Assembly (NCBI RefSeq): GCF_000473895.1
Contig: NZ_ASSJ01000047.1
Coordinates: 1 to 64,000, forward strand
Length of the DNA stretch: 64,000 bases
Origin: Rubidibacter lacunae KORDI 51-2
Lineage (GTDB): Bacteria > Cyanobacteriota > Cyanobacteriia > Cyanobacteriales > Rubidibacteraceae
Reading direction: 5' to 3'
The notes under the pieces were generated by a model. That model saw only the letters and a list, made by a program, of their open reading frames with translations, had not been told where the DNA came from and did no database searches. The number at the start of each line of letters is the position of its first letter. The stretch's first letter is position 1. A program made the position numbers and the translations under genes. Shown one piece after another: positions 19,939 to 29,402 of the stretch.

Positions 19939-21089
19939 GCCGCTGTCGTAGTCGGGCGGCGGCGCTCGCCGATAATGTTTTCCAGTTCGTCTAATGCACT
20001 CTGCGTTTCCTGCGATCGCTTGACGAGCGATTTCGCAACCGACTCGCTTTCGCGGGCAACGTTCATCAGCTCCAAGATTTGGAAGCGGAAACGGCTGGCG
20101 ATCTGGTTGACCTGGTTGCTGGCTTCGAATGTCTGACTGCCGAGGCTGCCGATCTCGCGAGTGATGTGATTAAAGCCGGACAGGTGGCTGCTACTACCGT
20201 CGGGCTGCGAACGATTGACAATCAGAGCCGCCTGCATTGACAGGTGGCGCACTTGCTGACTGACCCGCTCGATAAGCTGGGTCGCTCCATTCACCGTCTC
20301 CAATTCGCCGCTCAGGGCACGACCGATTTCGAGGATGCGGTTCGTACTGCGACAGATGGCATCGACGCTCCGCATCATCTCGGCAAACGTCTGCTTGCCC
20401 TCTGAAGAAAGATGTTCGCCCACGCGTACGAAGCGCTCGTTGAGGTCGGTAATTTGATGAGTTTGCCGCGAAAGCTTGGCTCCTTGCAGCTCCAACATCT
20501 GGTTGCGGCGCTGTACCTCGAGCTGCTCGGTCTGCAGCTTGAGAGTGTACTCCTTCACTTTCGCTTGCTCTTGTTTGAGCCCATCAGCGTATTTGCGCGC
20601 CTCTTCTTTCTGGCGGTTGAGAGTCGTGTTGATCTGAGCGAAAATTTGCGACTGCGCGACCAACAACAAATGCATTTCCAATAAGCGCAGCGATCCATCC
20701 GGGTAGGTTACCGCAAGTGGCTCGTACAAAAGCTCAGGCGGTCGGGCGAGTGCCTGGCGAACGGCGCGATCGACGGCTGTGGTACTCGGCAATCGCAACC
20801 GATCTGCTTCCAAAACCTCCAGCAGTACCCGAATCGGACGGCGCAGATACAGCTCCAAGCTGTAAAGTTGGCTCATTTGCTCCAGGAACATACGCCGAGA
20901 CACGACACCAACGACGCTGCCGTCGCAATCCACGACGATAACTCCGGGTAGATCGGGACGCTCGTGAAACTGCGTTGAAACCACCTCACCAAACACGTCT
21001 GCGGCAACCTGGCAGTCGTGTGATGGCAGATCGGCTATCGTCGAATTCGGATCGACATTCAGGCTAGATCGCTGATTCCGAGCAAACAC
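19935..21089 (-). CDS. CBS-like domain protein with long coiled coil
   Basis: A 384-residue soluble protein. Residues about 20-140 look like a CBS-pair-type module ([43 protein letters not shown]). Residues about 145-215 are a charged coiled coil ([20 protein letters not shown] and following), and about 215-370 a helical region reminiscent of methyl-accepting/STAC-like signalling helices ([37 protein letters not shown]). No kinase or HAMP domain is present. This arrangement occurs in cyanobacterial sensory proteins that partner with histidine kinases; function unknown. The start is GTG 21087-21089. A Pho-box-like triple repeat lies 70 bases upstream in the same orientation. Confidence 0.75.
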   Translation of the reverse strand: MFARNQRSSLNVDPNSTIADLPSHDCQVAADVFGEVVSTQFHERPDLPGVIVVDCDGSVVGVVSRRMFLEQMSQLYSLELYLRRPIRVLLEVLEADRLRLPSTTAVDRAVRQALARPPELLYEPLAVTYPDGSLRLLEMHLLLVAQSQIFAQINTTLNRQKEEARKYADGLKQEQAKVKEYTLKLQTEQLEVQRRNQMLELQGAKLSRQTHQITDLNERFVRVGEHLSSEGKQTFAEMMRSVDAICRSTNRILEIGRALSGELETVNGATQLIERVSQQVRHLSMQAALIVNRSQPDGSSSHLSGFNHITREIGSLGSQTFEASNQVNQIASRFRFQILELMNVARESESVAKSLVKRSQETQSALDELENIIGERRRPTTTAA

Positions 21090-21158
21090 TGTTGATATGC
21101 CAGAACGTTAAACAGCATCAAGCATAGTGCACGTGTATATACTTGGGGAAGCGCTTTG

Positions 21159-21188
21159 TGGTTAAGGTAAGGTTAATTCGAGCTCAAG
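21159..21188 (-). promoter_or_regulatory. Pho-box-like triple repeat (candidate SphR site)
   Basis: Read on the minus strand: CTTGAGCT-cga-ATTAACCT-tac-CTTAACCA. These are three 8-mers separated by 3 bases, matching the cyanobacterial Pho box (PyTTAAPyPyT/A, 11-base period) with two good copies and one degenerate copy. It sits 70 bases upstream of the minus-strand gene start at 21089 and about 570 bases upstream of the pst ORF. The orientation favours the minus-strand gene. Confidence 0.6.
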
Positions 21189-21488
21189 GAGTCTGTAAGC
21201 ATTGCAATATTCTGCAAGCATTGCAATGTGAATAGTATGAATTTTTGTTGGGCAACCCCGTAGCTCGTTTCAAGTCTGCTAGTGCTGTCGGACAGTATTC
21301 GCTTTTACCACGAACGAATTCCTGAGAATTTCTCTACAAGAACTCCTAACAAAGTCCGCTCAGCCTGCAAGAGTGATATCACGCAATTTTAATCGCAAAA
21401 CATTACTATGGATGCTTGCGTGAAATATCTGCTCCTTGGACAGTGAGGGATTACTACACGCATTCATAAGGGCAGAAATTTACCCAGC

Positions 21489-21544
21489 GTTAACGCAGCG
21501 GTAACCTTTTCTTTGTTTGACAATACGAGTGACGGGGGTAAAAT
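21489..21544 (+). promoter_or_regulatory. candidate pst promoter with weak Pho-box-like repeats
   Basis: A sigma70-type promoter: -35 TTGACA at 21517-21522, 16-base spacer, -10 TAAAAT at 21539-21544. Immediately upstream and overlapping the -35 are three 8-mers at 11-base spacing (GTTAACGC 21489, GGTAACCT 21500, CTTTGTTT 21511), weak matches to the Pho-box consensus in the direction of the pst genes. The transcript would have a leader of about 200 bases. Confidence 0.5.
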
Positions 21545-21756
21545 CCTGACACATTCCCCGTATATCGTACCTGTCAGCCTGCATGAAAGGCGGGCATGAA
21601 CTGGCAACTAGGATTTACTCCTTTTGCAGTGTTGAGGTGGTTACAAGCGGGCGCGGAGAGCGGTCTCACCTAGAGGTAGGGTTTCCCTCCATCGCAGTGA
21701 GTCACCACGGATATGGGGAGACGGTTTTGCGGAGGCAACGGCAGGCGTAGGACGGT

Positions 21757-23706
21757 ATGGAAGGCAAACTTGACGATGGAGTCGATGCAGCGCTATTAAG
21801 CGAGTCGCATTGGGAGCGAAGCCTCGGAGCGAGTTTACTGCAGGAACAGTGGCTGCGGCTCTTGTTGACTGTGCTCGCTTCGGTACCGATACTGATCGCT
21901 CTGTCGATCGTCATCACGCTGCTGTTCGAGTCGGTCTCATTTTTCGCGGACATACCGCTGTGGCACTTTTTGGTTGACACCGATTGGACGCCGCAGATGC
22001 AGGCTGGCAACGCCCAATACGGCATTATCGTATTAGTCACTGCTACGTTGATGGTGACGGTCATTGCTATGTTCGTAGCGATTCCCGTCGGCTTAATGGG
22101 GGCCATTTATCTGGCAGAGTATGCTGGAGCGAATGTGCGGCGATTTCTAAAACCAGCATTGGAATCGTTGAGCGGCGTACCCACGGTGATCTTCGGTTAC
22201 TTCGCCTTGCTGTTCCTCACACCCTTATTTCGAAATACCATCTTTCCAGGTATTTCGGGATTCAATGCTTTAAGTGCGGGGATCGCAATCGGCATTTTGG
22301 TAGCCCCGACGATCTCGTCTTTAAGCGAAGAGGCATTGCGTAGGATTCCGAACGAGCTGCGTGCAGGTGCCCTAGCATTGGGCATGACCAAGAGCGAGTC
22401 GATCGTGCGCGTGCTGCTGCCGGGAGCGCTTCCAGGGGTGATGGCAGCGATCGCGCTGGCGTTGTCCTTGGCGTTAGGGGATACGATGATTGCGGCGATC
22501 GCAGCGGGTCAGCGTCCGGTGCTGACGCTCAATCCGTTTGTTCCAATCGAGACGATGACAGCATTTATTGTCTCGGTTAGCCTGGGCACGGTCGAGTTTG
22601 GCTCGATTGTCTTCAAGGCAATTTTTACGGTTGGGATGGTGTTGTTTGTAATAACCTTGGCGCTCAATCTGCTGAGCAGCTGGTTGACGCGCCGCGGTGA
22701 GGAGCGAGCAACTAGAATGCTGTTGCCGGCTCGGGAGCTGAAGAAGAGCAGTGACGTGGGGGCGGCGCAGCCGGGTCAATTGCTGACGGAACCACCGATG
22801 GCGGTGTCGAACCTTCCAAAGCTACAGTTTCCCGAACCAGCATCGCGGCGATTCTGGTTCGAGCGAGGGTTTCGCATGCTGGCGACGTTCGCGGCGTTCA
22901 CCGGTATCGTAGTCCTGATGGTGCTATTTTTGGACTTGGTTGTGGCAGGATTTCCGCGCCTGAGTTGGGACTTCTTGACAAGTTTCTCGTCTCGGCGGCC
23001 GCTGGAATCGGGGATATACGCACCGCTGGTAGGCTCGCTGTGGATGCTGGCCATTGTCTTGGTATTAGTCGTACCAATTGGGGTCGGGACCGCAATTTAT
23101 CTGGAAGAGTATTATCCAGATAACTTGATTAACCGCGCCATTTCCACCAGCATTGCTAACTTGGCAGCAGTACCGTCAATTATTTACGGTTTGCTGGGGT
23201 TGGAACTATTCGTGCGCGTGTTGCGCCCAATCACCGGCGGCTACAGCATTCTTTCCGCAGGGCTTACACTTTCTGTTATCGTGCTGCCGGTGACCATCAT
23301 TGCCAGCCGCTCGGCACTGGCAGCCGTTCCCAAAAGCTTGCGGCGCGGGGGCTACGCGCTCGGGATGACGAAGGAACAAGTGTTACGCACGATCGCCGTG
23401 CCGACGGCACTGCCGGGCATTCTCACTGGGGTGATTCAATCGGTATCCCGAGCGTTGGGCGAGACGGCTGCGTTGGTAGCAGTTGGAGCCCTGGCGTCGA
23501 TACGCTTTTTGCCATCGCTTTCTCTGGACGGGTTGCGCAGCCAATACACGGTATTGCCGGTACAGATTTTCTACTGGCTTCAGGAGTCCGATGAAGCCGT
23601 TCAGGCAAATGCGGCGGCGGCGACGATCGTGCTGGTGTCAATTGTGCTTGTCTTGAATGTAGGAGGCGTTCTGTTGCGCGATTATTCCTCCCGCCGCTTT
23701 ACCTAA
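21757..23706 (+). CDS. fused phosphate ABC permease PstC-PstA
   Basis: Inner-membrane permease of the high-affinity phosphate transporter, with the two normally separate subunits in one 649-residue ORF. Residues about 1-310 are PstC-like (LFESVSFFADIPLWHFLVDTD; AEYAGANVRRFLKPALESL; EAA loop AGALALGMTKSES). About 310-365 is a hydrophilic linker (SSWLTRRGEERATRMLLP onward). About 366-649 are PstA-like (TSFSSRRPLESGIYAPLVGS; IYLEEYYPD; EAA loop GGYALGMTKEQ; GETAALVAVGAL). Each half has about six membrane helices. pstB follows; no pstS/sphX phosphate-binding protein is nearby. ATG 21757 follows a weak TAGGACGG. Because the linker is read through without a stop, the fusion appears genuine rather than a missed stop, but a sequencing error cannot be excluded. 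Confidence 0.9.
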   Translation: MEGKLDDGVDAALLSESHWERSLGASLLQEQWLRLLLTVLASVPILIALSIVITLLFESVSFFADIPLWHFLVDTDWTPQMQAGNAQYGIIVLVTATLMVTVIAMFVAIPVGLMGAIYLAEYAGANVRRFLKPALESLSGVPTVIFGYFALLFLTPLFRNTIFPGISGFNALSAGIAIGILVAPTISSLSEEALRRIPNELRAGALALGMTKSESIVRVLLPGALPGVMAAIALALSLALGDTMIAAIAAGQRPVLTLNPFVPIETMTAFIVSVSLGTVEFGSIVFKAIFTVGMVLFVITLALNLLSSWLTRRGEERATRMLLPARELKKSSDVGAAQPGQLLTEPPMAVSNLPKLQFPEPASRRFWFERGFRMLATFAAFTGIVVLMVLFLDLVVAGFPRLSWDFLTSFSSRRPLESGIYAPLVGSLWMLAIVLVLVVPIGVGTAIYLEEYYPDNLINRAISTSIANLAAVPSIIYGLLGLELFVRVLRPITGGYSILSAGLTLSVIVLPVTIIASRSALAAVPKSLRRGGYALGMTKEQVLRTIAVPTALPGILTGVIQSVSRALGETAALVAVGALASIRFLPSLSLDGLRSQYTVLPVQIFYWLQESDEAVQANAAAATIVLVSIVLVLNVGGVLLRDYSSRRFT

Positions 23707-23799
23707 TGACTCGTTTGCTCCCGCGTCGATCGCGTCCATCGCTGCTGGGCGATCTCGCCAACGCACTCGCAAATCCACCCACACGCAACAGGTCAGATC

Positions 23800-24624
23800 G
23801 TGCAATCTCCATCGACGTTCGCAGGTTCGAGCAGCTCCGGCAAAATCATTCTTAAAGCCGAAAATCTTTCAGTCTACTACGGTGGCACGCCGGCTTTACG
23901 GAATGTCACCCTACCGCTTTTACGCAACCACATCACGGGTTTGATCGGACCCTCTGGCTGCGGCAAGAGCACGTTACTGCGCTGCTTCAATCGCCTCAAC
24001 GACCTAATTAAAGGCGCGCAAGTCAAAGGGCGCGTGTTCCTGGACGGACGGGATCTCTACGACGTGGGCGTGCATCCGGTAGAAATCCGGCGGCGCGTGG
24101 GCATGGTGTTCCAGCGACCGAATCCATTTCCGAAGTCAATTTATAACAATATTGCCGTCGGGTTACGCGTGAATGGTTTTCGCGGCGACATCGACGGGCT
24201 CGTGGAACAATCGCTGCGACAGGTAGGACTGTGGAATGAGGTTAAGGACAACCTGCGCAAAAACGCACTGTCGCTGTCGGGGGGTCAGCAGCAGCGGTTG
24301 TGTATCGCCCGTGCGATCGCCTTGCAGCCGGAGGTGATTTTGATGGACGAACCGTGTTCGGCTCTGGACCCAATTTCCACCGCGCGCATCGAAGAGCTTT
24401 TGCGGGAGCTGAAGCAAAAATACACGATCGCGATCGTTACCCACAACCTCAAGCAAGCATCGTTGGTGTCGGATCGAGTGGCCTTCTTTGACGCGGTTAT
24501 TGGCGAAGGTGGAAACCGCGTCGGCCGCCTAGTGGAATACGATCGCACAGAAGTGATTTTTCAGCGACCGAATAACCCGGCAACGCGAGATTATGTAACG
24601 GGTCGCCGCCTGCAAGCCCTCTAG
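23800..24624 (+). CDS. pstB: phosphate ABC transporter ATP-binding protein
   Basis: ATPase subunit of the phosphate importer. Walker [21 protein letters not shown]-loop [16 protein letters not shown], signature [16 protein letters not shown], Walker [17 protein letters not shown], and switch His in IVTHN. FNRLND and QRPNPFPKS are specific for PstB among ABC ATPases. The 274-residue frame starts at GTG 23800 and has about 18 extra N-terminal residues before the conserved KAENLSVYY. Same strand as the PstC-PstA fusion, 93 bases downstream, so probably an operon. Confidence 0.95.
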   Translation: MQSPSTFAGSSSSGKIILKAENLSVYYGGTPALRNVTLPLLRNHITGLIGPSGCGKSTLLRCFNRLNDLIKGAQVKGRVFLDGRDLYDVGVHPVEIRRRVGMVFQRPNPFPKSIYNNIAVGLRVNGFRGDIDGLVEQSLRQVGLWNEVKDNLRKNALSLSGGQQQRLCIARAIALQPEVILMDEPCSALDPISTARIEELLRELKQKYTIAIVTHNLKQASLVSDRVAFFDAVIGEGGNRVGRLVEYDRTEVIFQRPNNPATRDYVTGRRLQAL

Positions 24625-24835
24625 GCGAGGAAGGCTTAGGTCCAATCCTTATCCAAATTCCGGGAACTCTTGTTAGGACTAGCGCAATCGAATCGATGCG
24701 CGCTGGAATTGATGAGTAGTCCGTGCACAAGTTGCATTCGGGCACTGGCTTTTGGAGCGGACGGTTTGCTGCATGAGGTCCGATGAAAGGAACTGGCTGT
24801 CGACCCGCCATCTACCCCAGTCCGAATCTCGGACG

Positions 24836-25804
24836 TTACGACACGACGGACGACTTGCCAAGGTAAAGCGCTTGTACCCACTCCCATTCGCGGGCGAGTC
24901 CATCGGCTAGGGACACCTGGGGTTGATAGCCTAGCAGTTGCTTAGCTTTGGTGACGTCAGCACTAGTATGGCGGGCGTCCCCCATCGCACGGTCCTGGTA
25001 AGTGCGGCGTATCGAGTGCTCGACGATCGCTTCCATCGTGTCGAGGACGTCGTTAAGGACGACACGGGACCCGCCACCAATATTGAACACTTGTCCGATC
25101 GCCTCGGGCACTGCGGCAGCGGCAAGATTAGCCGCGATCGCATCGCTCACGAAGGTGAAGTCGCGGGTTTGCTGACCGTCCCCGTAAATCGGGATAGCCT
25201 CTTCGGCGATCGCGGCCTTGAAGAACTTGTGGAAAGCCATATCCGGGCGCTGGCGTGGACCGTAGACCGTGAAGTAGCGCAAGGCAGTGACGGGCACGTC
25301 GAAGTTGCGTTGGTAGAGCCAGCACATGCGCTCGGCAGCCAGCTTGGTGATGCCGTAGGGGGAGACGGGCTGCGGGCAGATTGTTTCGGGGGTCGGCATG
25401 GTCTCGGCATTACCGTACACCGATGACGTCGATGCGTAAACCAAGCGCTGCAGTGATGAAGTCTTGGCTGCCTCAAGGATGACCTGGGTGGCATTAATAT
25501 TGCGTTCGGTGTAGTCGCGGAAGCCTTGTCCCCAACTAGCGCGAACTCCAGCTTGGGCGGCCTGATGGAAAACCACCGAAACGCCAGTGAGGAGTGCCGG
25601 CCAGTCGAGGTGCTGGATATCGCCCTCGATCGACTCAAAATTAGGGTTGTCGGCAAACGCGGCAACGTTTCTGCGTTTGAGTGCCGGATCGTAGTAGTTG
25701 TTAAATTGATCGATGCCGATGACGCGATCTCCACGCGCAAGCAGCGCCTCGACAAGGTGCGATCCAATAAAGCCTGCGGCTCCAGTGACGATGTGCGTTG
25801 CCAT
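24836..25804 (-). CDS. NAD-dependent sugar-nucleotide epimerase (UDP-glucuronate 4-epimerase-like)
   Basis: Extended short-chain dehydrogenase, 322 residues. Rossmann motif TGAAGFIGSHLVEALL, catalytic YGITK (Y-x-x-x-K) with upstream STSSVYG, and ALRYFTVYGPRQRPDMA, which is the signature of the UDP-glucuronate/UDP-glucose 4-epimerase and CapI-like group. It also has GIDQFNNYYDPALKRRN, the NYYD motif typical of UDP-glucuronate epimerases. It probably supplies UDP-galacturonate or a related sugar for exopolysaccharide or LPS; the exact substrate is not determinable. It stands alone, convergent with pstB. Between 24625 and 24835 I see no gene. Confidence 0.88.
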   Translation of the reverse strand: MATHIVTGAAGFIGSHLVEALLARGDRVIGIDQFNNYYDPALKRRNVAAFADNPNFESIEGDIQHLDWPALLTGVSVVFHQAAQAGVRASWGQGFRDYTERNINATQVILEAAKTSSLQRLVYASTSSVYGNAETMPTPETICPQPVSPYGITKLAAERMCWLYQRNFDVPVTALRYFTVYGPRQRPDMAFHKFFKAAIAEEAIPIYGDGQQTRDFTFVSDAIAANLAAAAVPEAIGQVFNIGGGSRVVLNDVLDTMEAIVEHSIRRTYQDRAMGDARHTSADVTKAKQLLGYQPQVSLADGLAREWEWVQALYLGKSSVVS

Positions 25805-26059
25805 GAATTCCTCAAGCGCGATTCGGCTCTCGTTAGTTTACCCCAGACAGGATCGCGACTCTTGCTGCTCTCAGGCGGCGCATGGAGAGCAGCTACTATC
25901 CGCACTGAAGGCTGCAAGCCCCACTGTACCAAAGCAATACGTTAGGCTGAGGGCGATCGCGACTGGGCTGCCCGGTCGCGCTGGCGTCGCGCTCGTTCGC
26001 ACGTTAAATTTGCACGATGACACATCGACCTGCACGGTCGATACCTGGGAGGAAATTCC

Positions 26060-26566
26060 GTGAGCGAAAAGCTGGTTGCGGCAATCGAAACGAATAAAGG
26101 AACGATACGCCTCGAATTGTTTCCCGACAAGGCGCCCGTAACGGTGGCGAATTTTGTCAATTTGAGCAAACGCGGGTACTACAACGGATTGAAATTTCAT
26201 CGCGTCATCCCCGACTTTATGATTCAGGGTGGTTGTCCCAACGGTGACGGTCGTGGCGGCCCCGGCTATCGCTTTGAAGACGAATTCGATCCGGAACTGC
26301 GACACGATCGCCCAGGTGTTTTGTCAATGGCAAATGCCGGTCCCCGCACCAACGGCAGCCAGTTTTTTATCACTCACGTCCCGACACCGTGGCTAGACGG
26401 AAAGCACTCGGTTTTCGGTACAGTGGAAAGCAGTGCCGACCAGGATATCGTCAATGCGATCGCCGGCGGTGACAAGATTGCTAGCATCAAAATCGAAGGG
26501 GACGCGACTGAGCTCGAAGCCCAATGTGCGGACCGCATAGCCGAGTGGAACGCCAAACTCGGTTAA
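26060..26566 (+). CDS. cyclophilin-type peptidyl-prolyl isomerase
   Basis: Cytosolic PpiB-like cyclophilin of 168 residues; isomerises X-Pro bonds. The fold is clear from [40 protein letters not shown] (active-site R and F), [30 protein letters not shown] and HSVFGTVE. There is no signal peptide. GTG start 26060 with a strong SD, GGGAGG, 7 bases upstream. Confidence 0.93.
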   Translation: MSEKLVAAIETNKGTIRLELFPDKAPVTVANFVNLSKRGYYNGLKFHRVIPDFMIQGGCPNGDGRGGPGYRFEDEFDPELRHDRPGVLSMANAGPRTNGSQFFITHVPTPWLDGKHSVFGTVESSADQDIVNAIAGGDKIASIKIEGDATELEAQCADRIAEWNAKLG

Positions 26567-26933
26567 GCCAGGAATAAGATTGTTAGTAGTCTTGTGACTC
26601 GAGATGCGAAGCGAGTGACAATCGGTTGATACTTGCTTCGCAAATAGCAAGGTTTGGACAATGAGTAAACCGGCTACTTGTATGTCCGGCTCATTTCGCG
26701 AAAAAGTTCCTGTGGATTGTTCGCACCCGGCAATACCGTCAGTCCTAGAGTGTTGCTAAAGCGGGGCGAGCGATTCTTCCCCTTCATAAGTCTAGGATCG
26801 ACGGTGGTTACAGCGCCTTCGAGTAAGGGAAGCACGCCACCTGTCGTTATCGGCGAATAAGTCGCCGAAATGCGAGGTTGCTACAATCCTACAAGAGTTT
26901 GCGCGTGGAGCACGGCTCCCTACCTTCACAAGC
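26567..26933. other. intergenic, no gene seen
   Basis: About 370 bases between the cyclophilin gene and lepB. Several short frames are present but none has coding character. No terminator with a clear U-run was recognised. Confidence 0.5.
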
Positions 26934-27581
26934 ATGGTGCAAAAATCCGAGCACGTCGAGCCAGTCGACTCTCTAGAGGAAGGCGATCGCGTCGAGCAGC
27001 CGCCAGAAAGCTTCTGGACCGAACTGTTGCGGACCCTCGGCATAGCAGTCGTTTTGGCGATGGGTATTCGTACTTTTATTGCCGAAGCCCGCTGGATTCC
27101 TTCGGAATCAATGATTCCGACCCTGGAGGTCAACGATCGCTTAATCGTTGAGAAAGTTGGCTACTACTTCCACGAACCCGATCGCGGTGACGTAGTAGTT
27201 TTTCAACCCACTGATGCCCTCAAACGCAACAACTACCGTGAAGCGTTTATCAAACGCATCATCGGGCTACCAGGCGAGGAAGTAGTCGTGCGCAACGGTC
27301 GAGTCTTCGTCAACGGCGAGGCGCTCTCGGAGGACTACATCGAAGAAGCACCGCTATACACCTATGGACCGAAGAGCGTTCCAGAAGGTCAGTATTTCGT
27401 TCTCGGCGACAACCGCAATGCCAGTTACGACTCCCATGCGTGGGGCTTCGTCCCGCGGGAAAACATCATCGGCCGCGCGGCCGTGCGCTTCTGGCCCCTG
27501 GGTCGTCTCGGCGGTCTCGAAAGCAGCGGTAACCGCCCGTTGCTCAACGACGATTCTTTGCAACCGACAGCCGGCCGGTAG
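26934..27581 (+). CDS. lepB: signal peptidase I
   Basis: Membrane-bound serine protease that removes Sec/Tat signal peptides. A single N-terminal TM helix (TLGIAVVLAMGIRTFIAEA) anchors it. The catalytic Ser lies in IPSESMIPTLEVNDRL, the general-base Lys in AFIKRIIGLPGEEV, and the C-terminal GDNRNASYDSHAWG box is typical. Length (215 residues) is normal for cyanobacterial LepB. ATG 26934 has no clear SD. It is followed by two terminator hairpins. Confidence 0.95.
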   Translation: MVQKSEHVEPVDSLEEGDRVEQPPESFWTELLRTLGIAVVLAMGIRTFIAEARWIPSESMIPTLEVNDRLIVEKVGYYFHEPDRGDVVVFQPTDALKRNNYREAFIKRIIGLPGEEVVVRNGRVFVNGEALSEDYIEEAPLYTYGPKSVPEGQYFVLGDNRNASYDSHAWGFVPRENIIGRAAVRFWPLGRLGGLESSGNRPLLNDDSLQPTAGR

Positions 27582-27602
27582 TTTCCCCAGCTACCGGTTT
27601 TT
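27575..27602 (+). terminator. rho-independent terminator of lepB
   Basis: Inverted repeat CCGGTAG (27575-27581, including the lepB stop codon TAG) and CTACCGG (27591-27597) with a 9-base loop, followed by TTTTT. It is positioned directly at the lepB stop. Confidence 0.7.
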
Positions 27603-27657
27603 CCGTTGATATACCAGTATATTTTCAAATCGATCTCGGTCCATCAGTCGGTCCATC

Positions 27658-27695
27658 AAAAAGAAAGCGAGTCGATACCGACTCGCTTTCTTTTT
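27658..27695 (+). terminator. 17-bp perfect hairpin, bidirectional terminator
   Basis: A perfect 17-bp inverted repeat (arms 27658-27674 and 27679-27695) with a 4-base loop. Arms begin with an A-run on the left and end with a T-run on the right, so it could terminate transcription in both directions: lepB from the left and the minus-strand gene at 27812-28003 from the right. It is preceded by a tandem TCGGTCCATCA repeat (27636-27658). Confidence 0.85.
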
Positions 27696-27811
27696 GGCTT
27701 GGGTAGTTTTGGCGAATACGAACAACTGCAACTAGCAAGCTGTATTGCTGCAAACATATCGCGACTATCTCCTCATCCAACTCCTCGAACCCGAATCGTT
27801 AGCAAACGCGC

Positions 27812-28003
27812 CTACGCTCGCTCGAGCCAATCGTAAATTCGGTCGAGTTGGTCGAGTGTGACAAGACCATACTGCCACAGGATCATTGGTAAGGGGCCCG
27901 GGTTAAGTCGCACATGCCGTTCGGCCGTAGCAATTGCGTCGTCAGGAATGGCCAACTCATCCTGTAAAAAGCGCAAGAAGCGCTCGTACGTGAGTGGGGA
28001 CAT
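27812..28003 (-). CDS. DUF2949 family cyanobacterial protein
   Basis: A 63-residue protein of a family found in cyanobacteria: FLRFLQDELAIPDDAIATA, then GPLPMILWQYGLVTLDQLDRI and a final DWLERA. Function unknown. The start is ATG 28001-28003: on the minus strand an AGGAGGTGAT Shine-Dalgarno lies 7 bases upstream, and a GTG that would extend the frame to 28015 is itself part of this SD, so it is excluded. Confidence 0.85.
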   Translation of the reverse strand: MSPLTYERFLRFLQDELAIPDDAIATAERHVRLNPGPLPMILWQYGLVTLDQLDRIYDWLERA

Positions 28004-28717
28004 CTGGAAAATCACCTCCTGGGAATGGCGTTAATCGTGGTTTTTGACTGAGAAAGGCTTTTCTGGAATTCCAATGAACACCAGCCGAACTATGGATAAA
28101 GTTAATTAAGTCCGGCAGCCGACACCGAGCGTTAACAACATTAAGAAAATGTAACGGTTGCGAACCCAAGTAAGCCTCTCCCGCTTGGAAGAACGCTCGC
28201 GAGGGCGCGTAGTTACCTATCGGTAGGAGTAGATCGAATATGCCGAACCGATGCTTAGGGAGCATCAAGTACCGAACTAAGCGATCTCAAGCACATTATC
28301 TTAACGGAACGATCTTAAACAGACACTGCTGCAGCCAGAGCTTACTAAAGCCTCAGAAACAGAGTTGTCAAGCGCGGTTCGTAACTATAGCACGTCGACC
28401 TGAGCTTCTGCAACCAAGACAATGGCTTTTTTGTAAGTAAAGTGATTATAACCACAAAGTCGGGGATCGCGATCCCCGGCAACACGATCGCAAACATTCG
28501 AGCTCGAGACCGTAAGTGCGGACTTTTTCTCGCTTGCCTGGCTTGGATGGTAAAGCGGGCAATTGAGGGGTACCACCTTGCAAATAGGCGATTCAATTCC
28601 TGCAGTTTGTTGCGAGCGCTGCCTGCGATGAAAAAGCGCGCGATAGGATCGAGCCGTCCCGATCGCACCAACTTGGGACATCAGACTTGAATTGCTGTCG
28701 GTAAAGGGGAGGTTCCC
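28004..28717. other. intergenic, no gene seen
   Basis: About 710 bases between DUF2949 and DUF2839 genes, with upstream regions of both. No ORF with coding character, no tRNA or repeat of note. Confidence 0.5.
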
Positions 28718-28927
28718 ATGGGTGAGGCGAAGCGCCGCAAGGCTCAACTCGGAGAGGAGTACGGTCGCGAGAAGACGATGTTCTTCGGGCTGACAAAGGC
28801 ACAGACCCAGCAGCTCAATAAATGGGTTACGCGCGCTACGTGGGCGGGAATCGTGGCAATGGTGACGTTATGGCTGACGGTTCGCTTCATCGGACCTGCA
28901 TTTGGCTGGTGGGAGCTAGCCGGCTGA
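28718..28927 (+). CDS. DUF2839 family small membrane protein
   Basis: A 69-residue protein. Hydrophilic basic N-terminus MGEAKRRKAQLGEEYG, then a membrane helix (AGIVAMVTLWLTVRFIGPAFGWW) at about residues 42-64. The MGEAKRRK start and the LTVRFIGPAFGWW end are diagnostic for this cyanobacterial family, whose function is unknown. It has an SD, GGGGAGG, upstream of ATG 28718. Confidence 0.88.
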   Translation: MGEAKRRKAQLGEEYGREKTMFFGLTKAQTQQLNKWVTRATWAGIVAMVTLWLTVRFIGPAFGWWELAG

Positions 28928-29060
28928 GGAAGCTGAGTGTGGGACGCGCTCCCGGACTGCGGAAATCGTAGTCCAGATGTGTGATGCTCGCGTTGGGTTG
29001 GGAACATGGGAGCAGGTTCTGCACCTGCAACACTCTCACCGTGCAGGACTACCTGGCAAT

Positions 29061-29402
29061 CTATGCAACGGATTCGAGCGAGGCGATCGCGTCGGGGATC
29101 GCAGCGCATGGGGCAACGAAGCTGCCGGCGATCACGTACTCCAACCGAAGCTTCAGCCAGTTCGCAAAGTCGAGGTCGGTCGTCACGATTGCGACGGGTG
29201 GCTCTGGACACCGAGCTTTAGCATCGGCAAATTCTGGTGCCTCAAGAAAGGCCGGTTGCTTGACCGGCCAGAAATCGATGTCCTTCCCATGTTCTTCGTA
29301 ATAGCGGTAGCGTTCCTCCAGCACTTCCTCGAAAGGCTCTTCTTCAAAAAGGAAACGCTGGCTGGTCAGGACGAAATGATAAGTGGTGGGCTCTGCAGTC
29401 AT
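29061..29402 (-). CDS. ycf54: Ycf54 (Mg-protoporphyrin IX ester cyclase partner)
   Basis: Accessory subunit of the aerobic oxidative cyclase (AcsF/CycI) that closes the chlorophyll E-ring. The 113-residue product has YHFVLTSQRFLFEEEPFEEV, DIDFWPVKQPAFLEAPEF, and ANWLKLRLEYVIAGSF, which match the DUF2488/Ycf54 family closely. Start at ATG 29400-29402 (MTAEPTTYHF); the open frame upstream to 29543 is Arg-rich and not conserved. pdxJ lies upstream on the same strand with 323 bases between, a neighbourhood I recall from Synechocystis (slr1779-slr1780). Confidence 0.93.
   Translation of the reverse strand: MTAEPTTYHFVLTSQRFLFEEEPFEEVLEERYRYYEEHGKDIDFWPVKQPAFLEAPEFADAKARCPEPPVAIVTTDLDFANWLKLRLEYVIAGSFVAPCAAIPDAIASLESVA

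Larger units (their letters stand above)
21090..21756. other. regulatory intergenic region between CBS gene and pst genes
   Basis: A 667-base divergent spacer without ORF or RNA gene. It holds two Pho-box-like repeats and one good promoter, listed separately. The 200-base leader before the pst start (21545-21756) contains several short inverted repeats but nothing I can assign to a known riboswitch. Confidence 0.5.
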
